A stretch of DNA of 5,485 bases from NCBI GenBank assembly GCA_001412365.1, contig LKUE01000064.1, positions 1 through 5,485 of the forward strand. Reading direction: 5' to 3'. Position 1 is the stretch's first letter, and each line of letters starts with the position of its first letter. This DNA comes from Desulfuromonas sp. SDB. GTDB taxonomy: Bacteria > SDB-A. The notes beneath the pieces were generated by a model that saw nothing but the letters and a program-made list of their open reading frames with translations, was not told the DNA's origin and ran no database searches. This document shows, in pieces, positions 5,359 through 5,485 of this stretch. The position numbers and the translations under genes were made by a program.

Positions 5359-5463
5359 GCACAAGTGTCTGGGATCATCTACTTATATCCCCTTACTATA
5401 CGCTTGTCTTTTTTCTTCGCCTGCTAAATCTTCAAAGATTCAGTTTTTTTAACATTAATTAGC

Positions 5464-5485
5464 TGAATTCCGATTAAGGAATTCA
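5464..5485. repeat. Inverted repeat of 8 bases with a 6-base spacer at the right edge
   Basis: TGAATTCC at 5464-5471 and GGAATTCA at 5478-5485 are perfect inverse complements separated by GATTAA. No U-tract follows in the minus direction, so a terminator is unlikely in that direction. It could be a dimeric regulator site or part of a larger structure cut by the window edge. Each arm contains GAATTC, itself a palindrome. No gene can be assigned to it within the window. Confidence 0.45.

Noticed and set aside
5427-5450. AATCTT-CA-AAGATT hairpin followed by seven T on the plus strand
   Set aside because: The stem is AT-rich with a two-base loop, so it is weak, and no plus-strand gene ends nearby.
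5424-5485. A minus-strand frame open from the right edge to TAG at 5424 (19 codons, ending VKKTESLKI)
   Set aside because: It could be the 3' end of an upstream gene served by the hairpin at 5284-5320, but 19 codons without a motif, and a second frame also open for nine codons, do not support a call.
5326-5485. Search for a RiPP precursor upstream of the radical SAM gene
   Set aside because: Minus-strand start codons here give only peptides of about 5-10 residues (for example MLKKLNL and MIPDTCA), too short and without a leader/core layout.

Overview
The window is an AT-rich bacterial segment in which every supported gene lies on the minus strand, so genes read from high to low coordinates. 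A complete diaminopimelate epimerase (DAP in peptidoglycan or lysine synthesis), a probable TPR lipoprotein and a CPA2-type antiporter with a PTS EIIA-like tail suggest a Gram-negative organism. The antiporter/EIIA pairing and the style of the TPR lipoprotein would suit the FCB/Calditrichota/Marinimicrobia neighbourhood, but that is a weak inference and no marker gene fixes the taxonomy. Purine-rich Shine-Dalgarno sequences precede some genes (AGGAG, GGAG, GGGAG) but not dapF or the radical SAM gene.

Layout in transcription order. 5485-5269 is a gene-poor stretch with an inverted repeat at the window edge, a possible weak promoter and a strong minus-strand hairpin plus U-tract. 5268-4309 encodes a 319-residue radical SAM protein with a nearly complete SPASM-type cysteine pattern that stops before the last cysteine. 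A 60-base gap holds a good sigma70-like promoter almost touching the dapF start. 4248-913 is a tightly packed run: dapF, a 256-residue TPR lipoprotein overlapping it by 41 bases, a CPA2 cation/proton antiporter overlapping the TPR stop by 4 bases, and an EIIA-type fragment 3 bases after the antiporter stop. 912-801 holds a likely promoter. 800-114 encodes a UPF0173 metallo-beta-lactamase-fold hydrolase. A new gene with a TTG start at position 70 then runs off the left edge.

The most interesting observation is at 1243-1245. The antiporter frame ends at a TAA, but the same frame continues directly into the rest of an EIIA domain. The first helix of that domain lies before the stop and the active-site Arg and His lie after it. 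The locus therefore looks like a CPA2-EIIA fusion gene interrupted by one in-frame stop. It may be a nonsense mutation, a sequence error, or a site of readthrough or reinitiation giving long and short forms.

Functionally, dapF, the TPR lipoprotein and the antiporter/EIIA unit are probably one transcription unit by their overlaps, although no shared pathway is evident. The radical SAM gene may be transcribed with them, since no terminator is visible between it and dapF. The UPF0173 hydrolase appears to have its own promoter.
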